From Nocardioides soli (GTDB taxonomy: Bacteria; Actinomycetota; Actinomycetes; Propionibacteriales; Nocardioidaceae), in the NCBI RefSeq assembly GCF_014191495.1, contig NZ_JACHWR010000010.1, forward strand, positions 1 to 32,456: a stretch of 32,456 bases of DNA, in the 5' to 3' direction. The translations under genes and the position numbers were made by a program. The notes under the pieces were generated by a model that saw only the letters and a list, made by a program, of their open reading frames with translations, did not search any database and was not told where the DNA came from. This document shows positions 32,371-32,456 of this stretch, one piece after another. Within the stretch, counting starts at the first letter, position 1. Every line of letters starts with the position of its first letter.

Positions 32371-32456
32371 CGTGCTCGACGCGAGATCGAGGTGGCGACC
32401 TCGGCGCACCCGAGACGCGGGTGCGCACTCGGCAGCCGAACGTTCACCGCTGGTCT

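Overview
The window is high-GC actinobacterial chromosome close to the replication origin. It opens in the 3' end of recF and runs through a DUF721 gene, gyrB, gyrA, a DUF3566 gene, tRNA-Ile, tRNA-Ala, a CwsA-like gene, cyclophilin, rhomboid, crgA, a DUF881 gene and the pknB-pknA-pbpA-rodA-pstP-fhaB-fhaA block. This is the order known from Mycobacterium and relatives. The DLW-39 peptide, SURF1 and DUF3817 genes, GTG starts and leaderless TANNNT-N6/7-GTG promoters fit Nocardioides or another Nocardioidaceae. That placement is inference; no 16S or search was available.

Layout. 1-6007: replication and topology genes (recF end, DUF721/DciA-like, gyrB, gyrA), all on +. 6007-7013: DUF3566 membrane protein, tRNA-Ile(GAT), DLW-39 peptide, tRNA-Ala(TGC). 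7247-12256: two large secreted proteins of unknown function that share an Ig-like C-terminal domain type; they sit where relatives go straight to cwsA/ppiA and look like an accessory insertion. 12338-15333: SURF1, DUF3817, a patatin-like lipase and a PlsC-type acyltransferase. 15358-18303: CwsA-like membrane protein (-), cyclophilin and rhomboid (+), then a convergent crgA with a duplicated CrgA module. The rhomboid-crgA gap holds a 28-bp-arm hairpin, a perfect 36-bp palindrome and five near-consensus DnaA boxes. 18350-19138: DUF881.

19299-27985 is the cell-wall/division signalling operon on the minus strand, transcribed fhaA, fhaB, pstP, rodA, pbpA, pknA, pknB with 4-nt overlaps or short gaps. 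Kinases, phosphatase and FHA readers are thus co-expressed with the RodA/PBP elongation synthase. tRNA-Leu(CAG) follows, with a strong terminator behind it. 28429-29848 is a small minus-strand cluster of an alpha/beta hydrolase and two DUF202 genes, the first DUF202 broken by an in-frame TGA. 30066-31337 is an IS3-family element with a canonical -1 frameshift heptamer. An HsmA-family membrane protein and a GatB/YqeY-like protein end the window.

The least ordinary structures are two ~165-nt elements with CTAG ends (19135-19302 and 31782-31946). They share internal words at the same offsets and have long terminal inverted repeats, and their ends supply TAG stop codons to the flanking genes. They look like one family of small non-coding mobile or palindromic repeats. 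No CRISPR array, prophage or classic defence locus was seen.
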